This document shows positions 27,058-36,436 of a stretch of 64,000 bases of DNA, in pieces. Each line of letters starts with the position of its first letter. The stretch's first letter is position 1. The position numbers and the translations under genes were made by a program. The notes beneath the pieces are model-generated. The model had not been told where the DNA came from, searched no databases, and saw only the letters and a program-made list of their open reading frames with translations. The stretch is from Acetobacter tropicalis (GTDB lineage: Bacteria; Pseudomonadota; Alphaproteobacteria; Acetobacterales; Acetobacteraceae), in assembly GCF_001580915.1 (NCBI RefSeq), contig NZ_LHZQ01000221.1, positions 62,001 to 126,000 on the forward strand, in the 5' to 3' direction.

Positions 27058-28809
27058 ATGCCGATTGAGATCAAGGTTCCTTCCCTGGGAGAAAGTGTCA
27101 CAACCGCCACGGTGGGGAAATGGCTGAAGCAGCCTGGTGATGCGGTCAAGGCGGATGAGCCGATTGTTGAGCTTGAAACAGATAAAGTCAGCGTTGAAGT
27201 GCCCGCTCCGGCAGACGGACGGCTGGAAAGCCATGCCGTAGCCGAAGGGGATGAAGTGGATGTTGGCGCGGTTCTGGCGACGCTGGAAAAAGGCGCTGCT
27301 GGCAACGCGGCTTCTGCAAAACCGGCGGCTGCCAAATCTGCCGCGAAAAGCGATACCAAACCGGCGGAAGCCCCCAAACAGGCTCCCAAGGCTGCCGCAC
27401 CCGCTGCTGATGCGCCCACGCAAACCGATTACGATGTAATTGTGATTGGTGCTGGCCCCGGCGGGTATGTCGGCGCCATTCGCGCCGCACAGCTTGGCTT
27501 CAAGGTGGCCTGCGTTGAAAAACGCGCCACACTGGGCGGCACCTGCCTGAACGTAGGGTGTATTCCCTCCAAGGCGCTGTTGCAGTCTTCTGAAAACTTC
27601 CATGCTGCAGGCCATGATTTTGCTGCCCATGGGGTGGTGATTGACAGCGTGAAGCTGGATCTGGCCAAGATGCAGGCCCGCAAGGCGGATATTGTTGGTG
27701 CCAACGTGAAAGGGGTTGAATACCTCTTCAAGAAAAACGGCATCACATGGCTGAAGGGCCACGGCAAGGTTGAAGGCACTGGCCGTATTACGGTGGACGG
27801 CAAGCCTGTTACTGCCAAGCACATCATCGTTGCTTCGGGTAGTGATAGTGCCAACCTGCCGGGTATTGAAATTGATGAGAAGGTGATTGTTACCTCCACC
27901 GGCGCGCTGGAACTGTCATCCGTGCCCAAGCGGCTGGTGGTGATTGGTGGCGGTGTGATCGGCCTTGAACTGGGCAGCGTCTGGAGCCGTCTGGGTGCTG
28001 ACGTGACAGTGGTTGAATTCCTTGATCGGCTGGTGCCGGGCACGGATAATGAAGTGGCCACCCAGTTCCAGAAACTGCTTGTAAAGCAGGGCTTCAAAAT
28101 GAAGCTGGGCCATAAGGTCACTAAGGCTGAAAAAACCAAAAGCGGTGTTGTGCTGACGGTTGAACCCTCTGCCGGTGGTCAGGCTGAAACGCTGGAAGCC
28201 GATGTGGTTCTGGTTGCTGTGGGCCGCACGGCCGCCAGCAAGAATATGGGTCTGGAAGAAGCCGGTATTGAACTGGATAAACGGGGCCGTATTGTTGTTG
28301 ATGCCCATTACGCCACCAATGTTCCGGGCATTTACGCCATTGGCGATGTGATTGCTGGCCCCATGCTGGCGCATAAGGCTGAGGAAGAAGGCGTGGCTTT
28401 GGCCGAACTGCTGGCCGGGCAGGCCGGGCATGTGAATTATGATGCCATCCCTGGCGTGATCTACACATGGCCGGAAGTAGCTTCCGTCGGCTTTACGGAA
28501 GAGCAGTTGAAGGAAAAGGGTACCGAATACAAAATCGGTAAATTCCCCTTCATGGCAAATGGTCGTGCCCGCGCACTGGGCATGACGGACGGCTTTGTGA
28601 AGGTTCTGGCCTGCAAGCAGACCGACCGCGTGCTGGGCGTGCACATTATTGGCCCGTGTGCTGGTGAACTGATTGCTGAAGCCACCATGGCCATTGAATT
28701 TGGTGCTTCTGCTGAAGACATCGGCCGTGTCTGCCATGCGCACCCGACACTGAGCGAAGCAGTGAAGGAAGCAGCTCTGGGGGCCGATGGTCGGTCTCTG
28801 AATATTTGA
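27058..28809 (+). CDS. lpd: Dihydrolipoamide dehydrogenase with N-terminal lipoyl domain
   Basis: E3 reoxidises dihydrolipoamide using FAD and NAD+. The 583-residue protein is about 110 longer than a simple E3 because it begins with a lipoyl domain (Lys43 in ETDKVS) and an Ala/Lys/Pro linker. Then come FAD-binding [15 protein letters not shown], the redox disulphide [16 protein letters not shown]-binding [15 protein letters not shown], the second FAD motif YAIGDV and the catalytic pair HAHPTLSEA. Such lipoyl-E3 fusions are known in Neisseria and some other proteobacteria, usually with pyruvate dehydrogenase; here it sits with 2-oxoglutarate dehydrogenase. Confidence 0.96.
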   Translation: MPIEIKVPSLGESVTTATVGKWLKQPGDAVKADEPIVELETDKVSVEVPAPADGRLESHAVAEGDEVDVGAVLATLEKGAAGNAASAKPAAAKSAAKSDTKPAEAPKQAPKAAAPAADAPTQTDYDVIVIGAGPGGYVGAIRAAQLGFKVACVEKRATLGGTCLNVGCIPSKALLQSSENFHAAGHDFAAHGVVIDSVKLDLAKMQARKADIVGANVKGVEYLFKKNGITWLKGHGKVEGTGRITVDGKPVTAKHIIVASGSDSANLPGIEIDEKVIVTSTGALELSSVPKRLVVIGGGVIGLELGSVWSRLGADVTVVEFLDRLVPGTDNEVATQFQKLLVKQGFKMKLGHKVTKAEKTKSGVVLTVEPSAGGQAETLEADVVLVAVGRTAASKNMGLEEAGIELDKRGRIVVDAHYATNVPGIYAIGDVIAGPMLAHKAEEEGVALAELLAGQAGHVNYDAIPGVIYTWPEVASVGFTEEQLKEKGTEYKIGKFPFMANGRARALGMTDGFVKVLACKQTDRVLGVHIIGPCAGELIAEATMAIEFGASAEDIGRVCHAHPTLSEAVKEAALGADGRSLNI

Positions 28810-28873
28810 CGATTTCCTTCTTTCTGGAAGGAATGCCATAATCTTCTGGCATGAATGACAGGAGAGACGTGGC

Positions 28874-29881
28874 ATGCAAGGCGTAAACTGTCCGACACTG
28901 TTTTTGCTGGCGGGCAGTTTGCTCCTTGCTCCGGCTACCGGGTGGGCTACTGCACAGCAGGACGTACCCGTAGCAAGCCCAACACCTGATAAGGAAAAGG
29001 GCCAGCCTGCTCAGGCGGATCAGGAAGGTGCTCCCTCACCAGCACTGCCTCCGCCGGTAGAAGCGCCTTTGCCGATTGATCTTCCTCCCTTGCCTGTTCT
29101 GAACGAAGACGAAGCACGGGAAGAAGCAACACGCCTGAATCATGATTTCCGACATGAAGTGCCTGTGGCTTTGAAAGTGCCAACGGTGCGTAAGGAAGCA
29201 TGGATTGCGCTGGCCCAGAAACAACTGGAGCTTGCCTCTTATCCGCTTGATCGCCCGCAGGTGCTGGTCATTGTGGACCGTAATCCTGCCGTGCAGCGCT
29301 TGTGCCTGATGCTGGCGCTTCCTCACAGTTCAGATTGGCAGGTGATCGGCAGCACCAAAGTCTCTACTGGCACCACAGGCCGAAAATTCTATTACATCAC
29401 CCCAACTGGTGTGTTCGTGAACACAGCGGATATTCTGGGCTACCGCGCACTGGGTACCAAAAACGCCAACGGTATTATGGGTAACGGCATCAAAGGCATG
29501 CGGGTGTGGGATTTTGGCTGGCAGTGGGCCGAAAAAGGCTGGCTTCCATCGCGTGAAAAAGGGCAGATCCGTCTGGAGATGCATGCGACCGACCCTGTGT
29601 ATCTGGAAAGCCGGTTGGGGCATGTGGCGTCTGAAGGGTGTATTCGTATTCCGGCATCCCTGAACGTGTTCATTGATAAACATGGCCTGATTGACGCGGA
29701 ATATGAGCGTATGGCGACGGTTGATATTCGTTTCCGGGCGTTGTTGCGCAAGGATCGTGTGGCCTCGCCGCTGGCAGGGGCTGCGGTGGTGGTGGTGGAT
29801 ACATCCGATATGCCGGAAGTGATGAACGTGAATACTGCAGATGCAAAAGCCGTAACGCACCGTCCGGGTGTAAAAGGGTGA
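28874..29881 (+). CDS. Proline-rich YkuD-family L,D-transpeptidase
   Basis: The 335-residue exported enzyme should crosslink or edit peptidoglycan in the periplasm. A signal peptide (CPTLFLLAGSLLLAPATGWA) is followed by a proline-rich stretch (PALPPPVEAPLPIDLPP, about 56-72), a helical part, and the YkuD domain with HATDPVYLESRLGHVASEG and catalytic Cys in SEGCIRI. AGGAGAG precedes the ATG. The proline-rich region and divergent active-site block recall LDTGo of Gluconobacter oxydans, which makes L-Ala(1)-mDAP(3) crosslinks in acetic acid bacteria; that assignment is from memory of the family and is inference. It follows lpd by 64 bases. Confidence 0.85.
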   Translation: MQGVNCPTLFLLAGSLLLAPATGWATAQQDVPVASPTPDKEKGQPAQADQEGAPSPALPPPVEAPLPIDLPPLPVLNEDEAREEATRLNHDFRHEVPVALKVPTVRKEAWIALAQKQLELASYPLDRPQVLVIVDRNPAVQRLCLMLALPHSSDWQVIGSTKVSTGTTGRKFYYITPTGVFVNTADILGYRALGTKNANGIMGNGIKGMRVWDFGWQWAEKGWLPSREKGQIRLEMHATDPVYLESRLGHVASEGCIRIPASLNVFIDKHGLIDAEYERMATVDIRFRALLRKDRVASPLAGAAVVVVDTSDMPEVMNVNTADAKAVTHRPGVKG

Positions 29882-30107
29882 TGATATGTGGCGCACAAAG
29901 CCGCTTTTGGGTCGTGATGGTGGGCTTAAGCACTGTTCAGTCAAAACTTTTGTAGCAGTGGTGCATTAAGCGTGGGGTATGCCCGGTGCCGCCATCACGG
30001 GATGAGGGAATGCCTAGCAGGCATCCCGAGATGAAGATGGTGCCGTATCAAAAAAACGTTATAACAAAAACCAAGTGGCATCAGCAGAACGTGGAGATCC
30101 CCTGAAT
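29882..30107. other. Intergenic region before dld
   Basis: An imperfect hairpin (GGGAATGCCT/AGGCATCCC) lies at about 30006-30028 and an A-rich stretch follows. It may be a terminator of the transpeptidase gene or part of the dld leader; I see no clear T-run. Confidence 0.3.
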
Positions 30108-31826
30108 ATGACAACCACACAGCTTCCGAGTGACCAGGCGTTGCTGGCCAGCCTGAAAACCATTGTCGGCCATCATCATGTCTTGACGGGTGAAGCCGAA
30201 ACATACCGTTTCCGGCATGGCTTTCGTTTTGGGGCAGGAAACGTTCTGGCGGTTGTGCAACCGGGAACGCTGGTTGAATTGTGGAAGGTGGCGCAGGCTT
30301 GCGTGGCTTCCGGCAAGATTATCATCATGCAGGCCGCCAACACTGGGCTGACGGGTGGTTCCACGCCGGATGGTAATGATTATGACCGCGAGATTGTGCT
30401 GATCAGCACCCTGCGATTGACGGGTATTCATCTGATTGGTGAGGGCAAGCAGGTTGTCTGCCTGCCGGGTGCCACATTGTATGAACTCGAAAACAAACTG
30501 ACGCCGATCGGGCGGGAGCCGCACTCGGTTATCGGGTCGTCCTGTATTGGTGCGTCTGTGCTTGGTGGGGTGAGCAACAATTCCGGTGGGGCGCTTGTTC
30601 AACGCGGGCCCGCTTATACGGAAATGGCTGTGTTCGGTCAGGTCGGGGATGATGGGGTGCTCCGCCTTGTTAACCATCTGGGCATCCAGTTGGGCAATGA
30701 CCCGGAAACTATTCTGACCAAGTTGCAGAACGGCACGTTCAGCGAAGCGGACATCGACTGGAATGCAGGCCGCGGGCACGATGGCAATTACGTCACCCAT
30801 GTGCGGGAAGTGGATGCGGATACGCCCGCCCGTTACAATGCTGATCCGGGCCGGTGGTATGAAGCCGCAGGCTGTGCAGGCAAACTGGTGGTGTTTGCTG
30901 TGCGGCTGGATACTTTTCCGGCCAACAAGAATTCTTCCGTTTTCTATATCGGCACGAACAGCACGGATGAACTGGAAGACCTGCGCCGCCATGTGCTGAC
31001 AGCATTTGATGAACTGCCGATTGCGGGTGAATACATCCATCGCGATGCGTTCAATATTGCGGAACAGTATGGCAAGGACACGTTCTTTGTCATTCGCAAA
31101 TTTGGCACCAGTTTTCTGCCGAAGATGTTCGCCATGAAATCCCGGTTTGATATCTTCACCAAACAGTTCGGATTTCTGCCTGAAAACCTGAGTGATCGGA
31201 TCATGCAGGCGCTGAGTGTGCTGATCCCCAGCCAGTTGCCTGACCGGATGCTGGATTACCGGGATCGGTTTGAACATCATCTGATGCTCAAGGTGACGGA
31301 ATCCCTCACACCCAAGATGCGCGCTTATCTGACCGAGTATTTTGCAAAAGTGACGGGCGAGTTCTTTGAATGTACGCCAGATGAAGGCACTCGTGCGTTC
31401 CTGCATCGCTTTGCGGCGGCTGGGGCTGCGGTGCGATATCGCGCCGTGCATCATCGGGATGCGGAAGACATTGTGGCGCTGGATGTGGCACTGCGACGGA
31501 ATGACCGTGAATGGTTCGAGACGCTACCTCCCGAAATTGAAGATAAGCTGATCGTCAAACTCTATTACGGTCACTTCCTTTGCCACGTGATGCATCAGGA
31601 TTACGTGGTGAAGAAGGGGTACAACGCGGTTGCTGTTGAGCACAGCATGTTGCCGGGGCTGGATCAGCGTGGCGCGCGTTACCCTGCCGAGCATAACGTA
31701 GGGCATCTGTACAAGGCGCCAGACGATATGGTGGCGCATTATCGCAGCCTGGACCCCTGCAACTGCTTTAACCCCGGTATTGGCCAGGCCACCAAGAAGA
31801 AAAACTGGGTGGCGGAAAGCGTCTGA
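30108..31826 (+). CDS. dld: Quinone-dependent D-lactate dehydrogenase
   Basis: A peripheral membrane flavoenzyme that oxidises D-lactate to pyruvate and feeds electrons to ubiquinone. ATG at 30108 (MTTTQLPSDQALL) is chosen with GTGGAGAT upstream; 572 residues, as in E. coli Dld. The FAD-binding part shows IIIMQAANTGLTGGSTPDG and SSCIGASVLGGVSNNSGGAL. The C-terminal part contains the membrane-binding segment and ends AEHNVGHLYKAPDDMV ... LDPCNCFNPGIGQATKKK, typical of Dld. Periplasmic or membrane oxidases are central to acetic acid bacteria; lactate use supplies pyruvate to the nearby TCA enzymes. Confidence 0.95.
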   Translation: MTTTQLPSDQALLASLKTIVGHHHVLTGEAETYRFRHGFRFGAGNVLAVVQPGTLVELWKVAQACVASGKIIIMQAANTGLTGGSTPDGNDYDREIVLISTLRLTGIHLIGEGKQVVCLPGATLYELENKLTPIGREPHSVIGSSCIGASVLGGVSNNSGGALVQRGPAYTEMAVFGQVGDDGVLRLVNHLGIQLGNDPETILTKLQNGTFSEADIDWNAGRGHDGNYVTHVREVDADTPARYNADPGRWYEAAGCAGKLVVFAVRLDTFPANKNSSVFYIGTNSTDELEDLRRHVLTAFDELPIAGEYIHRDAFNIAEQYGKDTFFVIRKFGTSFLPKMFAMKSRFDIFTKQFGFLPENLSDRIMQALSVLIPSQLPDRMLDYRDRFEHHLMLKVTESLTPKMRAYLTEYFAKVTGEFFECTPDEGTRAFLHRFAAAGAAVRYRAVHHRDAEDIVALDVALRRNDREWFETLPPEIEDKLIVKLYYGHFLCHVMHQDYVVKKGYNAVAVEHSMLPGLDQRGARYPAEHNVGHLYKAPDDMVAHYRSLDPCNCFNPGIGQATKKKNWVAESV

Positions 31827-31973
31827 TCTGCCCGGAAGAACGCTGTGGGGTAGAGCCTGCTTACCAGCCGGAGAGGCTGGCTGGTGAGGAGGAGAGGAGT
31901 GGTCTGACGGGGGAAGCCTTCAGCAAGAAGCGCCAGACAAAGCTGGCCAGATAAGGCCGAAACGTCAGACAGA

Positions 31974-32010
31974 AAAAAAGCGTGCAGGGCGAACCCGGCA
32001 CGCTTTTTTC
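31974..32010. terminator. Bidirectional terminator between dld and the DUF3597 gene
   Basis: AAAGCGTGC and GCACGCTTT form a nine-base stem flanked by an A-run on the left and a T-run on the right, so it can end transcription from both convergent genes. Confidence 0.8.
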
Positions 32011-32073
32011 ATATCAGGGCCACGTCAGACTTCCCGCCATGACAACGGGAGAGCCTGTGTGGTCTGGGCTGGA

Positions 32074-32481
32074 TTACAGGCCAGCAGGAACCTTGCCGCC
32101 GTTTTCAACCAGCTTCTGGCGCACTTCCTTGATCAGCCACACATTCATGGTGGCGGAATCATTGGTGTCACCCGTGTAGCCTAGTTCACCAGCCAGCTTC
32201 TTGCGAGAGTCCAGAGAGCTGTCCAGCCCGAGGAGTTTCAGCAGATCAACAATAGACTCTTTCCAGTTGAGGTTCTGGCCATTTTTGGCAGCCATGTCGC
32301 TCAGAACGGCGTCAATGTTGACAGGTGCGCCAGCCGGCGGGGTGGCGCTGGCAGCAGCTTCAGCCGGTGCGCCAGCAGGGGTGGCGGCGGAGGCTGCGGC
32401 AGTGGCGCCGGTGGTGCTGTCAGGGGTGGCAGCCTTGGCGTGGTGGAAAATGGAGGAAAGAATGGAGCCGAAAATGCTCAT
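32074..32481 (-). CDS. DUF3597 domain protein
   Basis: The 135-residue protein starts at ATG 32479-32481 (MSIFGSILSSIFHH), with AAGGAAAC upstream. Its C-terminal half is the DUF3597 domain: NLNWKESIVDLLKLLGLDSS, RKKLAGELGYTGDTNDSATM and KLVENGGKVP, close to the usual family text. An Ala/Thr/Pro-rich segment separates it from the N-terminus. The family resembles small stress or LysM-associated proteins but has no proven function. A perfect ATTAACT palindrome lies about 130 bases upstream. Confidence 0.88.
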   Translation of the reverse strand: MSIFGSILSSIFHHAKAATPDSTTGATAAASAATPAGAPAEAAASATPPAGAPVNIDAVLSDMAAKNGQNLNWKESIVDLLKLLGLDSSLDSRKKLAGELGYTGDTNDSATMNVWLIKEVRQKLVENGGKVPAGL

Positions 32482-32943
32482 GCTAATGTTTCCTTCTGCA
32501 ATAGTGGACAGGCTGTGCTGTGAGAAACAGCCGCTTGAAACCCTGTCCAGACACGCATGCAAGCATACAACAGGGGTAAAGGTTGCATAGAGTGCTTGAG
32601 GAAAAGCAAAAATTAACTTTAGTTAATCAAATTCATTTCAAAAAGAGAAAGAGACCGCCGTGTTTCTGACGTCTTTTCATGCTGAAATCTATGAAATTAC
32701 CATGACATTATTTAAAGCCAGTATCAAAGAGAACCCGCTGGCGCGCGAGATCCACGATGTTTTCTGGTGAGGCTAAAGCCACTTTGAGTTTTTGAAAAAG
32801 AAAGAGGCTGCGGGGGAAAGGCGTTTCCAGAAGAAACAAGCCGTTTCGACGGGCGAGCCCGCAGGCGTGGTCTGGCAGGCAGCAGCCCAGACCGAAAAGG
32901 GGAGGGCAGCCCTTGCTGGAAAGCAAAGGCCGCCGAACCGTTT
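32482..32943. other. AT-rich gap upstream of the DUF3597 gene and downstream of ahcY
   Basis: No convincing gene. It contains the palindrome at 32612-32627 and a weak hairpin (GCCCTTGCT/AGCAAAGGC, about 32910-32930) after the ahcY stop. A 72-codon minus-strand frame at 32708-32926 has no recognised homology and no clear ribosome binding site. Confidence 0.4.
32612..32627. promoter_or_regulatory. Palindromic operator candidate ATTAACT-TT-AGTTAAT
   Basis: A perfect seven-base inverted repeat with a two-base centre, in AT-rich DNA about 130 bases upstream of the DUF3597 start. The size and symmetry suit a dimeric regulator. The binding protein is unknown. Confidence 0.4.
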
Positions 32944-34233
32944 TTAGTAGCGATATTCTTCGTGCTTGAACGGGCCGGTTACCGGCACGCCAATGTAATC
33001 TGCCTGGGTCTGGGACAGTTTGGTCAGCTGCGCGCCAACCTTTGCCAGATGCAGGGCAGCCACTTTTTCGTCCAGCTTCTTCGGCAGGGTGTAAACCTTC
33101 GCTTCATATTTGCCTGCCGGAGCCGTCCAGAGTTCGATCTGGGCCAGCGTCTGGTTGGTGAAGGAAGCGGACATCACGAAGGAGGGGTGGCCCGTGGCGT
33201 TGCCAAGGTTCACCAGACGCCCTTCAGAAAGAACAATCAGGCGCTTGCCGTCAGGGAACACAACTTCATCCACCTGCGGCTTCACGTTGTCCCACTTGAA
33301 GTTGCGCAGGGCTTCGATCTGAATTTCAGAATCGAAGTGGCCGATGTTGCACACAATGGCGCGGTTTTTCATGGCGCGCATGTGGTCAACGGTAATCACG
33401 TCCACGTTGCCGGTTGCGGTCACAAAGATATCGCCACGGGGGGCGGCATCTTCCATGGTCACAACTTCATAGCCTTCCATGGCGGCCTGAAGGGCGCAGA
33501 TTGGGTCAGCTTCCGTCACCAGCACGCGGCAGCCTGCGTTGCGCAGGGAAGCAGCAGAGCCTTTGCCCACGTCACCATGACCGGCAACCACGGCAACCTT
33601 GCCTGCCATCATCACGTCCGTGCCACGGCGGATGGCGTCAACAAGGCTTTCACGGCAGCCGTACAGGTTATCAAACTTGGATTTGGTAACGCTGTCATTC
33701 ACGTTGATGGCCGGAACCTTCAGCGTGCCTTTTTTCTGCATTTCCCACAGGCGATGCACGCCTGTTGTGGTTTCTTCAGACAGGCCTTTCACGTTGGCCA
33801 GCAGATCGGGATACTTGTCGTGCATCAGCACGGTCAGATCACCGCCATCATCCAGAATCATGTTGGGGGTCCAGCCGTCCGGCCCCTTCACGGTCTGTTC
33901 AATGCACCACCAGAATTCTTCCTCGTTCAGCCCTTTCCAGGCAAAGACGGGAATACCGGCAGCCGCAATGGCAGCCGCGGCGTGATCCTGCGTGGAGAAA
34001 ATGTTGCAGGAAGACCAGCGCACGGTTGCACCCAGCGCCACCAGCGTTTCAATCAGCACGGCGGTCTGAATGGTCATGTGCAGACAGCCAGCAATGCGTG
34101 CGCCCTTCAGCGGCTGGCTTTTACCGTATTCTTCACGCAGAGCCATCAGGCCCGGCATTTCGCCTTCTGCAATGGAGATTTCCTTACGGCCCCAGTCTGC
34201 CAGAGAGAGGTCTTTTACCTTGTAGTCGCTCAT
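32944..34233 (-). CDS. ahcY: Adenosylhomocysteinase (SAH hydrolase)
   Basis: The enzyme splits S-adenosylhomocysteine to adenosine and homocysteine, relieving product inhibition of methyltransferases. The 429-residue protein shows [13 protein letters not shown] near the N-terminus, [30 protein letters not shown], the NAD-binding [15 protein letters not shown] and the C-terminal tail [10 protein letters not shown], whose Lys and Tyr contact NAD. The usual GYGDVGKG reads GHGDVGKG here. I looked for an SAH riboswitch in the short leader and saw none. Several SAM methyltransferases are encoded nearby, but this gene is alone. Confidence 0.96.
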   Translation of the reverse strand: MSDYKVKDLSLADWGRKEISIAEGEMPGLMALREEYGKSQPLKGARIAGCLHMTIQTAVLIETLVALGATVRWSSCNIFSTQDHAAAAIAAAGIPVFAWKGLNEEEFWWCIEQTVKGPDGWTPNMILDDGGDLTVLMHDKYPDLLANVKGLSEETTTGVHRLWEMQKKGTLKVPAINVNDSVTKSKFDNLYGCRESLVDAIRRGTDVMMAGKVAVVAGHGDVGKGSAASLRNAGCRVLVTEADPICALQAAMEGYEVVTMEDAAPRGDIFVTATGNVDVITVDHMRAMKNRAIVCNIGHFDSEIQIEALRNFKWDNVKPQVDEVVFPDGKRLIVLSEGRLVNLGNATGHPSFVMSASFTNQTLAQIELWTAPAGKYEAKVYTLPKKLDEKVAALHLAKVGAQLTKLSQTQADYIGVPVTGPFKHEEYRY

Positions 34234-34387
34234 GTCCGTCCTGTTCTTCCAAGAGAATATGGTGGCTTTCTATACAGGCTGGCTCCTGCTCAGGCCAGAT
34301 ATAACCAACATGTTGGTGGTTAAAGCTGTGCTGCGGCTTGCAAGATTGGCGCTTTTCTGGTCTCCACAGGGCAGTCTGAAGCTGAAA

Positions 34388-35110
34388 ATGTGGTGGTCTG
34401 GCGCGGTTATGGCGGTGTTTCGTTCTATCCTGTTCAATGTCCTGGCGTTTCTGCTCACGCTGGTTATGGGGGTGGGGGCGTTTCCGGTGCGCTGGTTTGC
34501 CCACGGGCTGGCGCTACCCTACGCCAAGCTGTGGTCCCGGCTGGTGCTGCGCCTGTTCCAGGCCATCTGCGGCGTAGAAGTGCGGATTACAGGGCAGGAG
34601 CATCTGGCAACCAACGGCCCCCTGCTGATTGCGTCCCAGCATCAGTCCGCTTTTGATACGCTGATCTGGATGCTGCTGGTGCCAGCGCCCTCCTATGTGA
34701 TGAAAGGGGAGCTGCGCCGGATTCCGCTGCTTGGCCCCATGTTGATCCTGACGGGCATGATGCCGATAGAACGGGCAGATGGCGCGCGGGCGCTGCGTAT
34801 TCTGCTGCGGGAGACTGATACCGCAGTGCAGAAAGGCAAGCAGATCATCATTTTCCCCGAAGGTACACGCACTGCCCCCGGTGAGCACGTACCCCTCAAA
34901 CCCGGCATTGCGGCCATGGCGACTCATACCCGGTTGCCCGTTGTGCCGGTTGCCACCAATTCCGGCCGGTTCTGGGGCCGGAACGCGTTTTTTAAGCGTT
35001 CCGGGGTGCTGCATGTTGCGATCGGCGCGCCCATAGGGCCAGCTAACCGCAAGGTGCTGCTGCCTCAGATTGAAAAAGAGTGGCGGGCCTTGGAAAAAGA
35101 GTTTTCCTGA
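34388..35110 (+). CDS. plsC: 1-acyl-sn-glycerol-3-phosphate acyltransferase
   Basis: The membrane enzyme acylates lysophosphatidic acid to phosphatidic acid. Motifs are QHQSAFDTLIW (catalytic H-x4-D), GELRRIPLLGPM and IIIFPEGTRTAPGE (block III). A hydrophobic helix (ILFNVLAFLLTLVMGVGAF) precedes them. The start is uncertain: ATG at 34388 is used, giving 240 residues, and ATG at 34409 is possible; a frame from 34232 would collide with the divergent ahcY start. With plsY, pssA and psd, it gives the window a near-complete phospholipid route, although the genes are scattered. Confidence 0.9.
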   Translation: MWWSGAVMAVFRSILFNVLAFLLTLVMGVGAFPVRWFAHGLALPYAKLWSRLVLRLFQAICGVEVRITGQEHLATNGPLLIASQHQSAFDTLIWMLLVPAPSYVMKGELRRIPLLGPMLILTGMMPIERADGARALRILLRETDTAVQKGKQIIIFPEGTRTAPGEHVPLKPGIAAMATHTRLPVVPVATNSGRFWGRNAFFKRSGVLHVAIGAPIGPANRKVLLPQIEKEWRALEKEFS

Positions 35111-35153
35111 CCTCTCGAAATCGTGAGGAGGAGAGGGATAACTGCGTCCGTCC

Positions 35154-35162
35154 TGTGGATAA
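35154..35162 (+). promoter_or_regulatory. DnaA box 1 (TGTGGATAA)
   Basis: A perfect match to the consensus DnaA nonamer (TTATCCACA on the other strand). A near-match TGTGGATGT follows at 35166-35174 in the same orientation. Confidence 0.5.
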
Positions 35163-35358
35163 AGTTGTGGATGTGGTGGCTGAATTCTTGTGCTCTTCTT
35201 GGCTGATCTTCCGTTTTTCTGTGAGCATTAAACAAAACTGTCATGAAGGAGTGTGTGTAACGCTTTCTAAATGATAACGATTTTTATGGAAATTCACGGT
35301 AAAATAACAAGATTTCGCAATTTTTAATTGTGAAGAAATTATGACGTGAAGCGCGCTA

Positions 35359-35393
35359 TTCAAAGCGAAGGCAGGAGTCTCACGCGCTTTGAA
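35359..35393. repeat. Inverted repeat in the DnaA-box region
   Basis: TTCAAAGCG and CGCTTTGAA, nine bases each and perfectly complementary, are separated by 17 bases. Confidence 0.5.
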
Positions 35394-35406
35394 AACGCTG
35401 CCGTCT

Positions 35407-35415
35407 TGTGGATAA
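35407..35415 (+). promoter_or_regulatory. DnaA box 2 (TGTGGATAA)
   Basis: A second perfect nonamer in the same orientation, 253 bases from the first and on the other side of the AT-rich stretch. Confidence 0.5.
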
Positions 35416-35552
35416 AATGAAAATACCGCTGGAATGACCCTGAAAACAGCCAATTTCCCTGTTCTGTTCTCCCCACGTTTTTCTGCTATTTGGAACGGAT
35501 ATGACTTTTTGGTAAGAACACGCTTGGAACACAGACGCAGATAGAGTTTTTT

Positions 35553-36242
35553 ATGCCAGGCATGACACCCGCAGTCCCTCTTCCGGAATTTCTTCTGCGG
35601 AATGCGCGCATTGTTCCCAATCGGGATGATATTCTGCCGCTTTTGCCACGCAATGCCGTTGTTGCGGAGGTGGGCGTGATGACGGGCGATTTTTCAAAGA
35701 AAATTCTGGACGTTTGTCAGCCCTCAAAGTTCTACGCCCTTGATCTGTTCACCATTCATGAACTGCCCATAGTCTGGGGGCAGCCCACCACGGACATGTT
35801 CGCCAACAAGACGCATCTGGATTTTTACCAGAAACGGTTTGCTGGGCAGATTGCAAAGGGGCAGATGGAGGTTCTGGCGGGAGACAGCGCTGCCATGCTG
35901 GAAAGCCTGCCCGATAACAGTCTGGATGTGGTGTATCTGGATGCGGATCACACCTATCCGGCTGTAGCGCGTGAGCTTGACGTGTGCAGCCGTAAACTCA
36001 AGCCGCATACGGGCCTGATTGTTCTAAATGACTACATTATGGCTGATGGTGGCGGCCCATACGGTGTTATTCAGGCTGCCCATGAATTCATGCTGAAATA
36101 TGGCTGGGAAATGCTGGTCTTTGCCCTGCAGGAATACATGTATTGTGACATTGTTATTCGAAAACTGCCTGCCAGCAGACCACGCCGCCTGATGCAACGG
36201 CTGGCCCTGCAACTGGGCTATACCAAACTTGGACGGTTTTAG
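35553..36242 (+). CDS. Class I SAM-dependent methyltransferase (Methyltransf_24 type)
   Basis: The 229-residue protein has a Rossmann SAM fold: motif I VVAEVGVMTGDFSKKIL (about 35-51), the acidic end of strand 2 in YALDLFTIHE, and the strand-4 block VVYLDADHTYPAVAREL with a possible metal or catalytic DADH, then GLIVLNDYI. This pattern belongs to the Methyltransf_24 group, often seen with glycan or secondary-metabolite loci. The substrate is unknown. It lies directly downstream of the AT-rich DnaA-box region and has no operon partner. Confidence 0.82.
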   Translation: MPGMTPAVPLPEFLLRNARIVPNRDDILPLLPRNAVVAEVGVMTGDFSKKILDVCQPSKFYALDLFTIHELPIVWGQPTTDMFANKTHLDFYQKRFAGQIAKGQMEVLAGDSAAMLESLPDNSLDVVYLDADHTYPAVARELDVCSRKLKPHTGLIVLNDYIMADGGGPYGVIQAAHEFMLKYGWEMLVFALQEYMYCDIVIRKLPASRPRRLMQRLALQLGYTKLGRF

Positions 36243-36436
36243 AGATCCGTTGTCCTGGCTTCATTCTGGCTAGTAACAGGCCGGTGCAGGGTGCCAAATG
36301 AGTGACTGTGGCAGGACTGCAGGCTTCCCGTTGCCGGGTAGGTTGCGGACGCATGGAACTCATCAAGCGGAGCACACTCTTCCGTCCATACTCTGCCGTT
36401 CAGGCAGACGGCGCAGAGACTGGAGAGGATGGCAGT

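Larger units (their letters stand above)
35111..35552. other. AT-rich intergenic region with DnaA boxes (origin-like)
   Basis: This 442-base gap has no gene. Two perfect DnaA boxes (TGTGGATAA) lie at 35154-35162 and 35407-35415, with a weaker TTGTGGATG copy next to the first. Between them is a markedly AT-rich stretch (about 35225-35345). A perfect nine-base inverted repeat TTCAAAGCG/CGCTTTGAA lies at 35359-35367 and 35385-35393. Boxes flanking an AT-rich segment are what a replication origin, or a DnaA-regulated promoter for the next gene, would show. Confidence 0.5.

Noticed and set aside
32708-32926. 72-codon minus-strand frame after ahcY
   Set aside because: No homology I recognise and no clear ribosome binding site; kept only as a note in the gap description.
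34234-34387. Possible SAH or SAM riboswitch in front of ahcY
   Set aside because: The leader is short and I could not find the conserved helices of known SAH or SAM riboswitches.
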